The position numbers and the translations under genes were made by a program. From the NCBI RefSeq assembly GCF_019733355.1, contig NZ_JAIHLQ010000010.1:115788-179787 (forward strand): a DNA stretch of 64,000 nt, in the 5' to 3' direction. The number at the start of each line of letters is the position of its first letter. Position 1 is the stretch's first letter. Positions 54,182 through 62,684 of the stretch are shown here, piece after piece. This DNA comes from Pseudomonas baetica (GTDB lineage Bacteria; Pseudomonadota; Gammaproteobacteria; Pseudomonadales; Pseudomonadaceae). Under the pieces are notes generated by a model, which did not search any database, was not told where the DNA came from, and saw nothing but the letters and a program-made list of their open reading frames with translations.

Positions 54182-55576
54182 TCAGGTCAGATCGCGCAGA
54201 GCGGCGTCGAGGGTTGGATAGCGGAATGTGTAGCCGGCCTCGGTCAAACGCTGCGGCACCACGCGCTGACCGTCGAAGAACAACTGAGCCATTTCCCCGG
54301 CCAACACACGCACTGGCGCGGCTGGAATGTGGAACCACACCGGGCGCTTGAGGACCTTGCCGACGTTCTCGGCGAACGCTGCCTGACTGACCGTTTCAGG
54401 CGCGACCATGTTGTAGGTGCCGCGCAAATTTTCATCGTGAAAGGATCGAGCGATCACCTGAATCACATCGTCGCGGTGCACCCAACTCATGATCTGCCGA
54501 CCATCGCCCATGCGACCGCCGAAGCCCAGGCGGAACGGCAGCAGCAACGGCAACAACGCACCGCCGGGGCCGAACACCACGCCGAGGCGCAACACCACCT
54601 GACGCACGCCAAATTCCGTCGCCGGTTGCGCCGCCGCTTCCCACCGCGCGCAGAGTTCGGCCATGAAACCGGCGCCCTTGCTGGCGTGTTCATCGAGACT
54701 TTCGCTGGCATCGCGCACGCCGTAGAAACCGATGGCCGAGGCTTGAATCCACAGCGTTGGTTTTTGCTTGGTGTTCTTCAACCAGGTCATCAGTGCTTCG
54801 GTTGTACCGACTCGGCTGGCGAGCAGTTGCGCCTGACGTTTGGGAGTCCAGCGCGGGCCGGCGACGGGGGCGCCGGCGAGATTGATCACTACGTCGAAGG
54901 CTTCGTCGTGGCTGAGTTCGCTGAGCGAATGTACGCAGCGGACGCGGCCGTTGAATAGATTGGCCGCGTTCAATGGATCGCGTGTCAGTACGCTGACGGA
55001 GTGGCCGGCGTCGAGCAGTTGGTTGACTAAGGCTTCACCGATAAACCCTGTGCCACCAGTGATCAGCACGCGCTTGTAGGCGCTGCCGGCAAACGGATTG
55101 GACGTACTCTGAGGTTTTACTCGAGGGGATTTCCGGCAGTCATGGCGATACAGCCAGACCAGCGGCGGCAACAGCATCAGCAGCGCAAAACCGTCGAGCC
55201 ACAGGTGCGACCAGACCTGTTGTTGCGCTGACAGCCACATGTCCTGCGGTGCCCACAACAGGACACCAGCGATCAACCAGCCCCACACACTCGGCGCTTT
55301 CGAACGATTGCCGATGTGCACCAGCGCGAGCATGTACAGCGAATAGCTTTGCAGCGTCGCGCCGAACAGCGCGAGCCACCAGACCTGCTGTTCGTGGCCG
55401 GCCGCGGGCACCGCTTCAGCGCCCCAGAATGCGCGTTCGAGGGTGTGCAAATAGCCGTCGAGTAAACCGGAGTGACCGGCCCAGGTCAGGGTCAGACCGG
55501 CGAGAATGTGCACAATTGCGGCGGCGTATAGCCAGAGCACTAACGCGGGGCGAAGGGAGATCGAGGGGGCTGGCAT
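54182..55576 (-). CDS. TIGR01777-type SDR epimerase with N-terminal membrane domain
   Basis: About 464 residues from ATG 55576 (AGGA 8 bases upstream); an ATG 6 codons earlier has a worse site. Residues about 10-145 hold four membrane helices (ALVLWLYAAAIVHILAGLTL, LWLDGFALLMLLPPLVWLYR). Residues 165-464 are the SDR39U1/TIGR01777 domain: VLITGGTGFIGEALVNQLLD, VVINLAGAPVAGPRWTPKRQ, SWVHRDDVIQVIARSFHDEN. The usual bacterial protein lacks the membrane part. Substrate unknown. It is first in the minus-strand operon. Confidence 0.85.
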   Translation of the reverse strand: MPAPSISLRPALVLWLYAAAIVHILAGLTLTWAGHSGLLDGYLHTLERAFWGAEAVPAAGHEQQVWWLALFGATLQSYSLYMLALVHIGNRSKAPSVWGWLIAGVLLWAPQDMWLSAQQQVWSHLWLDGFALLMLLPPLVWLYRHDCRKSPRVKPQSTSNPFAGSAYKRVLITGGTGFIGEALVNQLLDAGHSVSVLTRDPLNAANLFNGRVRCVHSLSELSHDEAFDVVINLAGAPVAGPRWTPKRQAQLLASRVGTTEALMTWLKNTKQKPTLWIQASAIGFYGVRDASESLDEHASKGAGFMAELCARWEAAAQPATEFGVRQVVLRLGVVFGPGGALLPLLLPFRLGFGGRMGDGRQIMSWVHRDDVIQVIARSFHDENLRGTYNMVAPETVSQAAFAENVGKVLKRPVWFHIPAAPVRVLAGEMAQLFFDGQRVVPQRLTEAGYTFRYPTLDAALRDLT

Positions 55577-55714
55577 TCCGTGTCCTGAGCGCATTCCTTG
55601 GGGGTGGGGAGTTTAAAGGAAAATCGCGGTCGTCAGATGCTCAAAAACTAAACGTTTTACCGGACGGATTCAGACTCAACGACTGCGAAAACGCATCAAA
55701 CATGACCTGGCATT

Positions 55715-57091
55715 TCAAATGCAGTGACTGGCCTTGATCGATTCCGCGCCTTGCGATCCCAATCGTTTCACGCTGTCGATGCTCGACTGAATATCTTTGT
55801 CAGCCGCCATTTGATAACAGGCTAATGCTCGGGACATATCCTTCGCTCCCAAATCGCCACTTTCGAAAGAAGAAGCCAAATAAATCATCGCCTCTGTGGA
55901 ACCCATGGAAACAGCACGAATAACCTGTTTTTCTGCCTCCGCGGGATGGAGGCAAGGACCGCTGTAGTCGGTGGAATTGCCTAAACAAAAAAACGTGGCA
56001 TAGCCCAACGCACCACTCGGTATTTTCGAGGCTGCTTTGAACAATGCCTCAACTCTAGGGGTTTCCAACTGCGACGCCATTTGCGAAAGACTCAGGCTTG
56101 CTGCCGACAAGCTCGCCTGTGCATCACCCGACTCTGCAGCACATAAATAATTTTCCAGGGACGCTTCAATCAACTCCACCGTAAGCGGGTATTGCTCAAG
56201 AAATCCCAACCCACCTAACGCTTCGGCACGTTGATAACAGAAGTTCTCGGCGCGACTCCTTCCAGAGGTTTCCGTTGCGACAAGATCCTTTTCGCTGATC
56301 GACCAATCCTCAATTCCCTCCAGCACCCAACAGGCCTGCCGAGAGAAGTTGAAGATTTTCACATTGCTGTTTCCCGCTCGCTTATCCACCACGTTGACGT
56401 GACTGTCGTCGACCTCTTCGATCTCGACTCCAGGTGTCTTGCCGGGTGGGATTGCAGCCATCAGTGGATAGCTGAAGGTAGCTCCACTGACACCCGAGGT
56501 CGAAGGCTCAAAAGTACTTCGATCCTTTCCCGCTACCGGTTTCAACACCAGCGACTTGACCGTCATCGCAGTGAGACGGCGTTGTGATTCGCTGTTGGCG
56601 GAAAACGCTGTCAGGAAAGGCGCGAACTCCTCCGAGGGGCAAGCGTCGCTGGTCGGTGCCGTCGAAGCGCTCTTATCGGATGCAAGCGCAGGGACAATCT
56701 TGTCTAGATACGCCGAGCGCTCGCGACTCATTCTGGCGATGCACAAGTTGCTGACCGCCACGTACGCAGGCTTACCCACCTCGATCTCGAACGCCTCCAA
56801 CGGACAGTTCGCATCGCGCAATTTCAACCACGCACGCTGCGACTCTTTAACCTTCGCCGCGTACTCCGCGCCCAACGCCGGATCTGTTCGATAGTCAGAT
56901 TCAAGCCGCGCCATCAGCTGCTTGTAGCTAACGTTCAACTGCGCATCGGCAGCCTTCTTCGCCGCCTCAGAGCAGGGCACCATTTCCATGCTTGAGGTGA
57001 CGTTGCTGCAGTCATCCTCCGCATAGGCTGCCGAAATGGGCAGTAACAGAGCAGCCAACAGCGTTAAGACTAAGCGTTTCACTGTGTTCAT
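55715..57091 (-). CDS. Exported LprI-domain protein with Sel1-like repeats
   Basis: About 458 residues from ATG 57091, with its start overlapping the previous stop (ATGA). Signal peptide to about residue 24 (AAYAE). Residues 25-115 match the LprI-type domain, DUF1311 (CSNVTSSMEMVPCSEAAKKA, QRAWLKLRDANCPLEAFEIE), which in LprI of mycobacteria inhibits lysozyme. The C-terminal part has Sel1-like repeats (EAMIYLASSFESGDLGAKDM). It is last in the run of small exported proteins behind the type VI effector. Confidence 0.78.
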   Translation of the reverse strand: MNTVKRLVLTLLAALLLPISAAYAEDDCSNVTSSMEMVPCSEAAKKAADAQLNVSYKQLMARLESDYRTDPALGAEYAAKVKESQRAWLKLRDANCPLEAFEIEVGKPAYVAVSNLCIARMSRERSAYLDKIVPALASDKSASTAPTSDACPSEEFAPFLTAFSANSESQRRLTAMTVKSLVLKPVAGKDRSTFEPSTSGVSGATFSYPLMAAIPPGKTPGVEIEEVDDSHVNVVDKRAGNSNVKIFNFSRQACWVLEGIEDWSISEKDLVATETSGRSRAENFCYQRAEALGGLGFLEQYPLTVELIEASLENYLCAAESGDAQASLSAASLSLSQMASQLETPRVEALFKAASKIPSGALGYATFFCLGNSTDYSGPCLHPAEAEKQVIRAVSMGSTEAMIYLASSFESGDLGAKDMSRALACYQMAADKDIQSSIDSVKRLGSQGAESIKASHCI

Positions 57092-57564
57092 CCTTGAGTC
57101 ATTCGGGTTTTGCGATTGGTGAATCGGGTGACGCATTGCTTCGGTCTGTTCATCTCCCAATAAGTGCTGAGCAACACTTTGCGTTTTTTGTCGACGCGCA
57201 GATTGACGAAACCATCGCCGCAGTCCGGCTGCAACTCCTCGAACGTGCCGGTTTTGGCTTGGTAAACGAACACACGGTAGTAGTCGTAGGTGCCCATGCC
57301 GTCATCAAGCTGCCAGATCGCGAAATCCTGGGCGCCGTCGAAATTAAAGTCGTCGAACTGCACGTGGAGTTCGTTTTCGGCTTCAAAATTGATTGTTCGC
57401 GACTCGCTATGTGCATCGCTTTTAACCGCGATATTCAGCGTTGAGCCTTCGAGGGTTAGCGTTGCTTCGACGCCTTGGGTTGGACTGAATGTGGTGGTTT
57501 CGGCCAACGCCGGGATCGCCCACAGCAGGCCGAGCAGTGATACCGCTAGAGTTTTGAATTGCAT
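57088..57564 (-). CDS. XAC2610-like exported protein
   Basis: A 158-residue protein. Signal peptide to about residue 21 (IPALAE). The core DDFNFDGAQDFAIWQLDDGM, TYDYYRVFVYQAKTGTFEEL and the C-terminal KKRKVLLSTYWEMN match the XAC2610 group (an integrin-like or PliI-like beta fold linked to lysozyme inhibition in Xanthomonas). The stop overlaps the next start by 4 bases. Function here is unproved. Confidence 0.7.
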   Translation of the reverse strand: MQFKTLAVSLLGLLWAIPALAETTTFSPTQGVEATLTLEGSTLNIAVKSDAHSESRTINFEAENELHVQFDDFNFDGAQDFAIWQLDDGMGTYDYYRVFVYQAKTGTFEELQPDCGDGFVNLRVDKKRKVLLSTYWEMNRPKQCVTRFTNRKTRMTQG

Positions 57565-57574
57565 GTGCTTGCCC

Positions 57575-58000
57575 CTACTCCCACTTGCATCCGGACTCCT
57601 GGGAGGAGTCGATGTTGGGGTTACTCAAGAAGTGGTAAACCTTACCGTTGGACTTTTTCGTGTACTTCATCGAGACGATCTGCGTCCCTTGAGTCACGAA
57701 ATCGTAGGTCCCCGCGACCTTGCCATTGACGACTTCAGACCACATTGTGGCGCTCTGCCAAGGGGTGTCAGAACCGAGCATCTCTTCCTCGGTATTCGTC
57801 AACACAATAGAGATGGGCTCACTGGACTTGGCGTACTTGACGAAGCCACCTGACCATTTGCTGGACGCGTCGTAAAAGGTACGGAACTCAAACTTTACCG
57901 GACTGGATTCGGAGAGTTCGAAGCAAAAGGATTCGCTGGTGACTGCGCCGTGAGCCACTAGCGGGAAGAGGCTGGATAGTAGAATAAGTACTTTTTTCAT
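57575..58000 (-). CDS. Small exported protein, uncharacterised
   Basis: About 141 residues from ATG 58000 (AGGA 8 bases upstream). Signal peptide MKKVLILLSSLFPLVAHGAV. The mature part has two cysteines (SESFCFELSESSPVKFEFRT near the N-terminus and QESGCKWE at the C-terminus) and reads as a small beta domain. No family recognised. It is 10 bases before the XAC2610-like gene and follows the 58036-58563 gene. Confidence 0.75.
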   Translation of the reverse strand: MKKVLILLSSLFPLVAHGAVTSESFCFELSESSPVKFEFRTFYDASSKWSGGFVKYAKSSEPISIVLTNTEEEMLGSDTPWQSATMWSEVVNGKVAGTYDFVTQGTQIVSMKYTKKSNGKVYHFLSNPNIDSSQESGCKWE

Positions 58001-58035
58001 GTTCATTTCCTTATGAGAGATCGGGGCGTACTGGT

Positions 58036-58563
58036 CTATTCCGATCCCGCTACACACTGCCCATCCTGAAGATCAGGAGCCAGCGCCCGATTTCCCGACA
58101 GATACCAGCTCGCAAGCGACTGACTCTCGCAATAAGCGTTCTTCTCTGCATCGTAATAAAACGCCACTTTATGATTGGCCATCCCGCCCCGGTTGGGGAC
58201 GAACAACTCGACGGCGAACACGACATCGGGCATAGCAGTTTTTCTATCCGACATCAGCGAGGGTGGCCCCAGAAACTTACAGGGCACGCCGTGAAAAGGC
58301 CGATCCAACTGGCCTTCTTGATACCTGTAAATCGCACAAATGCTATTCGGATCTTCAATAACCACGGCAGTAATCGTTCCACCACTCCAGTTCACGACGC
58401 CACCTGCAATGGAGTGGAAACTATCGAAAGGCATTTCACTTTCCTTCGTTAGCGCAGCGACCATGGCGGCGGGCATTGCTTGGCTTGTACTGACACCGGC
58501 CGGCGCTGCGCTAGCGGACAATGCCCACGGCAATGCCAGGAACAGCAGCGAAACGACTTTCAC
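58036..58563 (-). CDS. Small exported protein, uncharacterised
   Basis: About 175 residues from a GTG at 58563 (GGAG 7 bases upstream); the longer open frame has no good start. Signal peptide to about residue 20 (LSASAAP). Contains VVNWSGGTITAVVIEDPNSI, YRYQEGQLDRPFHGVPCKFL and four cysteines, so a compact disulphide-bonded domain in the periplasm. Family not recognised. Part of the same minus-strand run. Confidence 0.72.
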   Translation of the reverse strand: MKVVSLLFLALPWALSASAAPAGVSTSQAMPAAMVAALTKESEMPFDSFHSIAGGVVNWSGGTITAVVIEDPNSICAIYRYQEGQLDRPFHGVPCKFLGPPSLMSDRKTAMPDVVFAVELFVPNRGGMANHKVAFYYDAEKNAYCESQSLASWYLSGNRALAPDLQDGQCVAGSE

Positions 58564-58609
58564 TGTGACTCTCCGATGGCCCGGCTGCCAGATGTGCAAT
58601 ACACGACCA

Positions 58610-58885
58610 TTACTGCTCCGTACATTCAGGTTCAGCGAGACGTTCACCATCAACGCTGAATTTGCATAACTCGGTAATTTCATTCACTCCAACCAACGAC
58701 ATCAGCTTGAAGGTCAGCTGCAATTCGGTGTCGGAAAACGTCGCCTTATCCAATGAGACATCGGAGAAGCCGTTGTTAAAACTTCTCCCTGCAATGTCGC
58801 AGAATGCTATCGAGTCGCTCCACTTTGGGCTATTAGCGGGCGAAGACCGGACACCCAAAACTTGTATTTGTGTGGTGCAAACCAA
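58610..58885 (-). pseudogene. Probable remnant of a small exported protein gene
   Basis: A 91-codon frame, FCDIAGRSFNNGFSDVSLDK with KLMSLVGVNEITELCKFSVD and a C-terminal PECTEQ, looks like the end of a real protein with paired cysteines. The only start is a TTG just after a stop, with no signal peptide or clear ribosome site. The likely explanation is a truncated or degraded copy. Confidence 0.4.
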
Positions 58886-58965
58886 GTTGCCGACTCATGC
58901 AGGTCTCTTCAATATCGCAACTTCTTGATTTTCTGTAAGAAAAATCGGGGATCCCTCAGGCACAG

Positions 58966-58997
58966 CCCACGTTTTCAAATCATTATTAAAACGTGGG
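58966..58997. terminator. Hairpin after the effector partner gene
   Basis: CCCACGTTTT (58966-58975) pairs with AAAACGTGGG (58988-58997). Lies right after the 59026-59916 gene on the minus strand, so the small proteins downstream may have their own promoter. Confidence 0.75.
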
Positions 58998-59025
58998 AGC
59001 CAATATTATTTCTTAAAAATATAGT

Positions 59026-59916
59026 TTACTTCTCTTGACTTCGCTCAAGCGCCTTCTTAGGTATGTTTTTTGCTTTTCCTGACTTCTGCATCAAGTCGAC
59101 ATACTCTTTATAGTAAGCCGCTGACCGCGCCCTATCAGTCTCCCAGAGCACATCTGCGATATTGAGCTTCAACACCACTCTACTAGGAAAATTCTTTTCG
59201 ATTTCCGCCAGAAGCTTATATGAACTATCGTATTCCCCTGCTTGCGCCAAAGCATAACCAAAATCGTTATATGCAACTACAGTAGAAGCACTTAGAGGAT
59301 AATCTACTTGCAACTGCAGTAACCGCCCAGGATTAAGATAAGATTTAATCGCATCGTAATCCATATCTTTCAAACGAACCAAAACGACATTATGCGCCAA
59401 CGCTATAGAGTCTATTTTTCTACCCGCTTCTACTTCAGCTATCTTTTCCGCGGCAAGTTTACGCTGCGTATACCAAGAATAGCTATTACCCCCCTCCTCC
59501 AAACTACCTTCATATGCAGAAAGACTTTGGGATAGTGATTTCATATTCCCGATCGAAGCCAAGTCACTTCCGGAGTAAACAAAGGTTTCATACTGCTTAC
59601 CACTTAGCCCGAGACCCGAGTGTTGAACAGCCCAAACGCACGTAAAAAGAAAATATACTTCTCTCCCTTTAACGGTAAATGCGTCAGTTAACTCAGCTTC
59701 CCCTCCCTCAGGCTCACAAGTGTCGGGAATTGCATAGCGCTTCCCACCTTTGGCTATCAAACTACCTCTTAGCGTTTGCCCTCGGTCGCTTTCAGATGAT
59801 GAAAATTCTACTTTTACAGCTTCATTGAAAGGCGGATCCAAAACAATAATTTGACCTTCCGCCCTTAACCAAGCGGAATAGCCAAAAATCAAAAACAGAA
59901 CAATATTTCTCATCAA
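59026..59916 (-). CDS. Exported protein with TPR-like C-terminus, candidate partner or immunity protein of the effector
   Basis: A 296-residue protein with a signal peptide to about residue 19 (AWLRAEG). Middle part has a Cys pair (AIPDTCEPEGGEAELTDAFT and VYFLFTCVWAVQHSGLGLSG). The C-terminal 100 residues read as helical repeats (YNDFGYALAQAGEYDSSYKL, LKLNIADVLWETDRARSAAY). The start overlaps the effector stop by 4 bases (ATGA). A secreted partner encoded directly after a peptidoglycan-active effector fits an immunity role. Base composition is strongly AT-rich. Confidence 0.65.
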   Translation of the reverse strand: MMRNIVLFLIFGYSAWLRAEGQIIVLDPPFNEAVKVEFSSSESDRGQTLRGSLIAKGGKRYAIPDTCEPEGGEAELTDAFTVKGREVYFLFTCVWAVQHSGLGLSGKQYETFVYSGSDLASIGNMKSLSQSLSAYEGSLEEGGNSYSWYTQRKLAAEKIAEVEAGRKIDSIALAHNVVLVRLKDMDYDAIKSYLNPGRLLQLQVDYPLSASTVVAYNDFGYALAQAGEYDSSYKLLAEIEKNFPSRVVLKLNIADVLWETDRARSAAYYKEYVDLMQKSGKAKNIPKKALERSQEK

Positions 59917-62633
59917 TTTAACTCCGCTTCAACCATTCCGCGCAAATTATTAAACAAGATCACCCTATTTGCCAAACCAATTGTTCCGCCATTCACTTTA
60001 GTAGATATATCGGCAACATGTAGCGAGATATTCGCCTCAGTCCGCGAAGCATATGAGGTTGCAATCAGACCATTCATATTATTCATATCCCACCAAACAA
60101 ACGCCGACTCTATCCCATACTTTAATTCATTTACAATCAGATCGGGATCTACCACAAAGTCCTTGGGATCCGCAGGATCCCTTAGATTATGAATTCGTGT
60201 ATATTCACGATAGTTAGATTTACCGGTTAATTGGATGATGCCTCTACCCCGATACTTATACCCTTCTTGGCTCGCCTCGTCTCCATTACCATTTCTGCCG
60301 CCATAAACATAGCTACCCAAATTAACCGGGTTATGCGCATATGTAGCTGACTCACTCCACAACTTTGGACGCAGTCTTGGCAAAACAATACACTCGTCCT
60401 GCGCCGCATTATAACCATTCTGATTATTCCGACAACCAAACATCTCCCTCATGCGGCGGGGGTTATAGTCAAGATCCTCCTGTCTAATCTTAAACCCGCT
60501 TTCATGTCCTACCTGAGACAATAGATGAGCGATCCTCAATGGCGTATCAATTTTGTATAGCCTTGCGTATTTATTCAAAAATGGCAGTATCGATTCACAA
60601 TAATCATCGGCAATGTTCGGCCTAGCCGCTTTCAGCATTGTTCGAGTTATTAACTCCCTTTCTGCCTTCCCTGCAAAATTGCCAATAAAACCTAAAGGAT
60701 GAATGTGCCAGACATTTGCACTATCGATACCATGCTTACCCTTCAGCTTGTCCCACCAGCTCAATCGTTCGATTCGAGCCTTTTCCTCTACCCACGCTTT
60801 ATGAGGATCAGAATCGCTGTGACCAATGATTTCATCCAGAGCATCCCAAGTTTCTTTTTTGTAGTCCCATTCATTCTCATACCGCGTCACCATCTGCGAT
60901 ATAGGTTGAGAGAACCATGGTTTGCCCAACGCCTCAGCAATTTCAGACGGCGCGATTTTTTTATCTCCATTCCTGTCGAGAATTTTGTACAACGTCTCAT
61001 TAACAGAGCCAGCTAGGGCGGTCTCTACATTCGGCAGATACGACTCTCGCTCTTGTTCATCGAGACTCTCTTGAGCATGCAGAAAAGCTGCTAAGTGATC
61101 GACATTGCTTGTAGTTTCGTTAATAAAGGTGAACCCATCCCACTCAAACGGAGAGTGCCGCGAGAGCACTGTATCGGGTTCTGCAAACCATCCATCAATT
61201 CCATTACCATCTTTGCCACCTAACAACCCATCTAAGCGCCACCAATAGGTAGTGGAAGTCGATGTACCCATCACTACAGACTCTTTGATTTTCTTCTCCG
61301 CGGGTAATGCTTCAAGCAGTCCAACAGGAATATAGAAGTCATAGCCAACTTTGTTTCCTGGATCTGCTGTTTTAGGAGGATTCGTGGCATTCATATGTGG
61401 TGCATGAGTAACCAACAGCGTATCAACTGGTATCTTGACTAACGTCTTTTCAGCAGCGGGCAGGCCGATAGCCTTCTCTTTACTTTTGCTAGTAAAAGCT
61501 TCCACGTCCTCACAGCTGAAAACTTCGAGGTGTAACAAATTCTTCGGCGCGGAATCTGCATGGGTCTGATATTTCCCAACATGCCCCAACACCTCACCGG
61601 CCTTAACTTTGAAGGTCTCAGCAAGTGGAATTACCTGCCCAATAGGAGCATGGGGCTCGTTCTTGGCCTCCAAATCTTCAAGCCAGACAAATCCAGGCAA
61701 TTTACCGTCATCACCTGCGTTGAGAGCTGGAATAGGCTGACCGCTTATGATCTCCACTAGCTTACGGTACTGTCTTGCGGCTTGTTCGTCGCTAATTCTG
61801 ATCTGTGTACCCGCCGGTAAAAACGCGATAGGTTGCCCACCGCGGGTCGTATCGCGAACGTTGGCGCCGCTCTTCTGGTCTGGAGGAGCGTCTTGTGCTT
61901 CCTCCCCTACCAAGTAGCTCTCCCCCCCCAGATGTTTCATTTCCCCCTTAAATACCCATCCAGTGTTGACAGCCAAGCTGGGAAACTCAGGCGTCACGCT
62001 TACTACCGCAAGCCAGCTTTGGTTGGACGGTGCGGGTTTGGTGAGAACCGTAGTGCCACGGGGTAGTACGGCCAATATAGGTGTTTGGGACGAATTGCCT
62101 TCACGAACCCTTAGCCCCAATGATTTGGTTCGAAGATTTTCCTTTACTTGATAAAGGCCTTTCCCCCAGAAACCCGGTGGCTTAAGCGAAGGATTCGCTT
62201 TATAGGTTTCCCAATCAAGCAGGTGCATATAGAGACTGAAGAACGTCAGGCTCGGCCCAGGCGCAGCAGCCGCACCGGTAGCAGGAGCCGGCGTAGAAGG
62301 TGCAGGGAGCTCAAGTCGATGCTTCACCAACACAAACCCCGTCGAATAAACCGAGTGCGTCGAGCCAAAATCAGATGTCGGATATTTCTCGTCAATACGG
62401 TAGGCGACGACCTCTCCATCAGCGATGCACCTGACCTCTGTCAGATCGTTGACCAATCCAGAAGCCTCATCGAAATGAACACCACCATGCCAAAGACCGT
62501 TGACCCCCAACGGGTAGTAACCATCTTTGGCTTTGGCTAACGCCTTGTAGAATTGCTGCGGACCGGTCGCTTCGCCGGTACCCACTTTCAGGGGATACGA
62601 CCATTTTTGAATTTTGTTCGTTGTCTCTGTCAT
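59913..62633 (-). CDS. Type VI secretion peptidoglycan-hydrolase effector (M23-like, SH3-like, EF-hand, GH19-like)
   Basis: About 906 residues from ATG 62633. An M23/LytM-like region has GLWHGGVHFDE (about residue 48), FSLYMHLLDW (133) and LLHLEVF (367). SH3-like stretches follow LRVREGNSSQTPILAVLPRG and ANVRDTTRGGQPIAFLPAG. A canonical EF-hand loop LDRNGDKKIAPSE lies near 552-564. The C-terminal domain (about 680-906) resembles glycoside hydrolase 19/lysozyme: LLSQVGHESGFKIRQEDLDY (Glu711), YRGRGIIQLTGKSNYREYTR and FVWWDMNNMNG. It is encoded just after vgrG, so it is probably carried by the spike. It ends in an AT-rich tract. Confidence 0.8.
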   Translation of the reverse strand: MTETTNKIQKWSYPLKVGTGEATGPQQFYKALAKAKDGYYPLGVNGLWHGGVHFDEASGLVNDLTEVRCIADGEVVAYRIDEKYPTSDFGSTHSVYSTGFVLVKHRLELPAPSTPAPATGAAAAPGPSLTFFSLYMHLLDWETYKANPSLKPPGFWGKGLYQVKENLRTKSLGLRVREGNSSQTPILAVLPRGTTVLTKPAPSNQSWLAVVSVTPEFPSLAVNTGWVFKGEMKHLGGESYLVGEEAQDAPPDQKSGANVRDTTRGGQPIAFLPAGTQIRISDEQAARQYRKLVEIISGQPIPALNAGDDGKLPGFVWLEDLEAKNEPHAPIGQVIPLAETFKVKAGEVLGHVGKYQTHADSAPKNLLHLEVFSCEDVEAFTSKSKEKAIGLPAAEKTLVKIPVDTLLVTHAPHMNATNPPKTADPGNKVGYDFYIPVGLLEALPAEKKIKESVVMGTSTSTTYWWRLDGLLGGKDGNGIDGWFAEPDTVLSRHSPFEWDGFTFINETTSNVDHLAAFLHAQESLDEQERESYLPNVETALAGSVNETLYKILDRNGDKKIAPSEIAEALGKPWFSQPISQMVTRYENEWDYKKETWDALDEIIGHSDSDPHKAWVEEKARIERLSWWDKLKGKHGIDSANVWHIHPLGFIGNFAGKAERELITRTMLKAARPNIADDYCESILPFLNKYARLYKIDTPLRIAHLLSQVGHESGFKIRQEDLDYNPRRMREMFGCRNNQNGYNAAQDECIVLPRLRPKLWSESATYAHNPVNLGSYVYGGRNGNGDEASQEGYKYRGRGIIQLTGKSNYREYTRIHNLRDPADPKDFVVDPDLIVNELKYGIESAFVWWDMNNMNGLIATSYASRTEANISLHVADISTKVNGGTIGLANRVILFNNLRGMVEAELN

Positions 62634-62684
62634 TACCAATTACCTGAATTCTGATCCCTGGTGGCATGGATTGCCGTCGATGTA

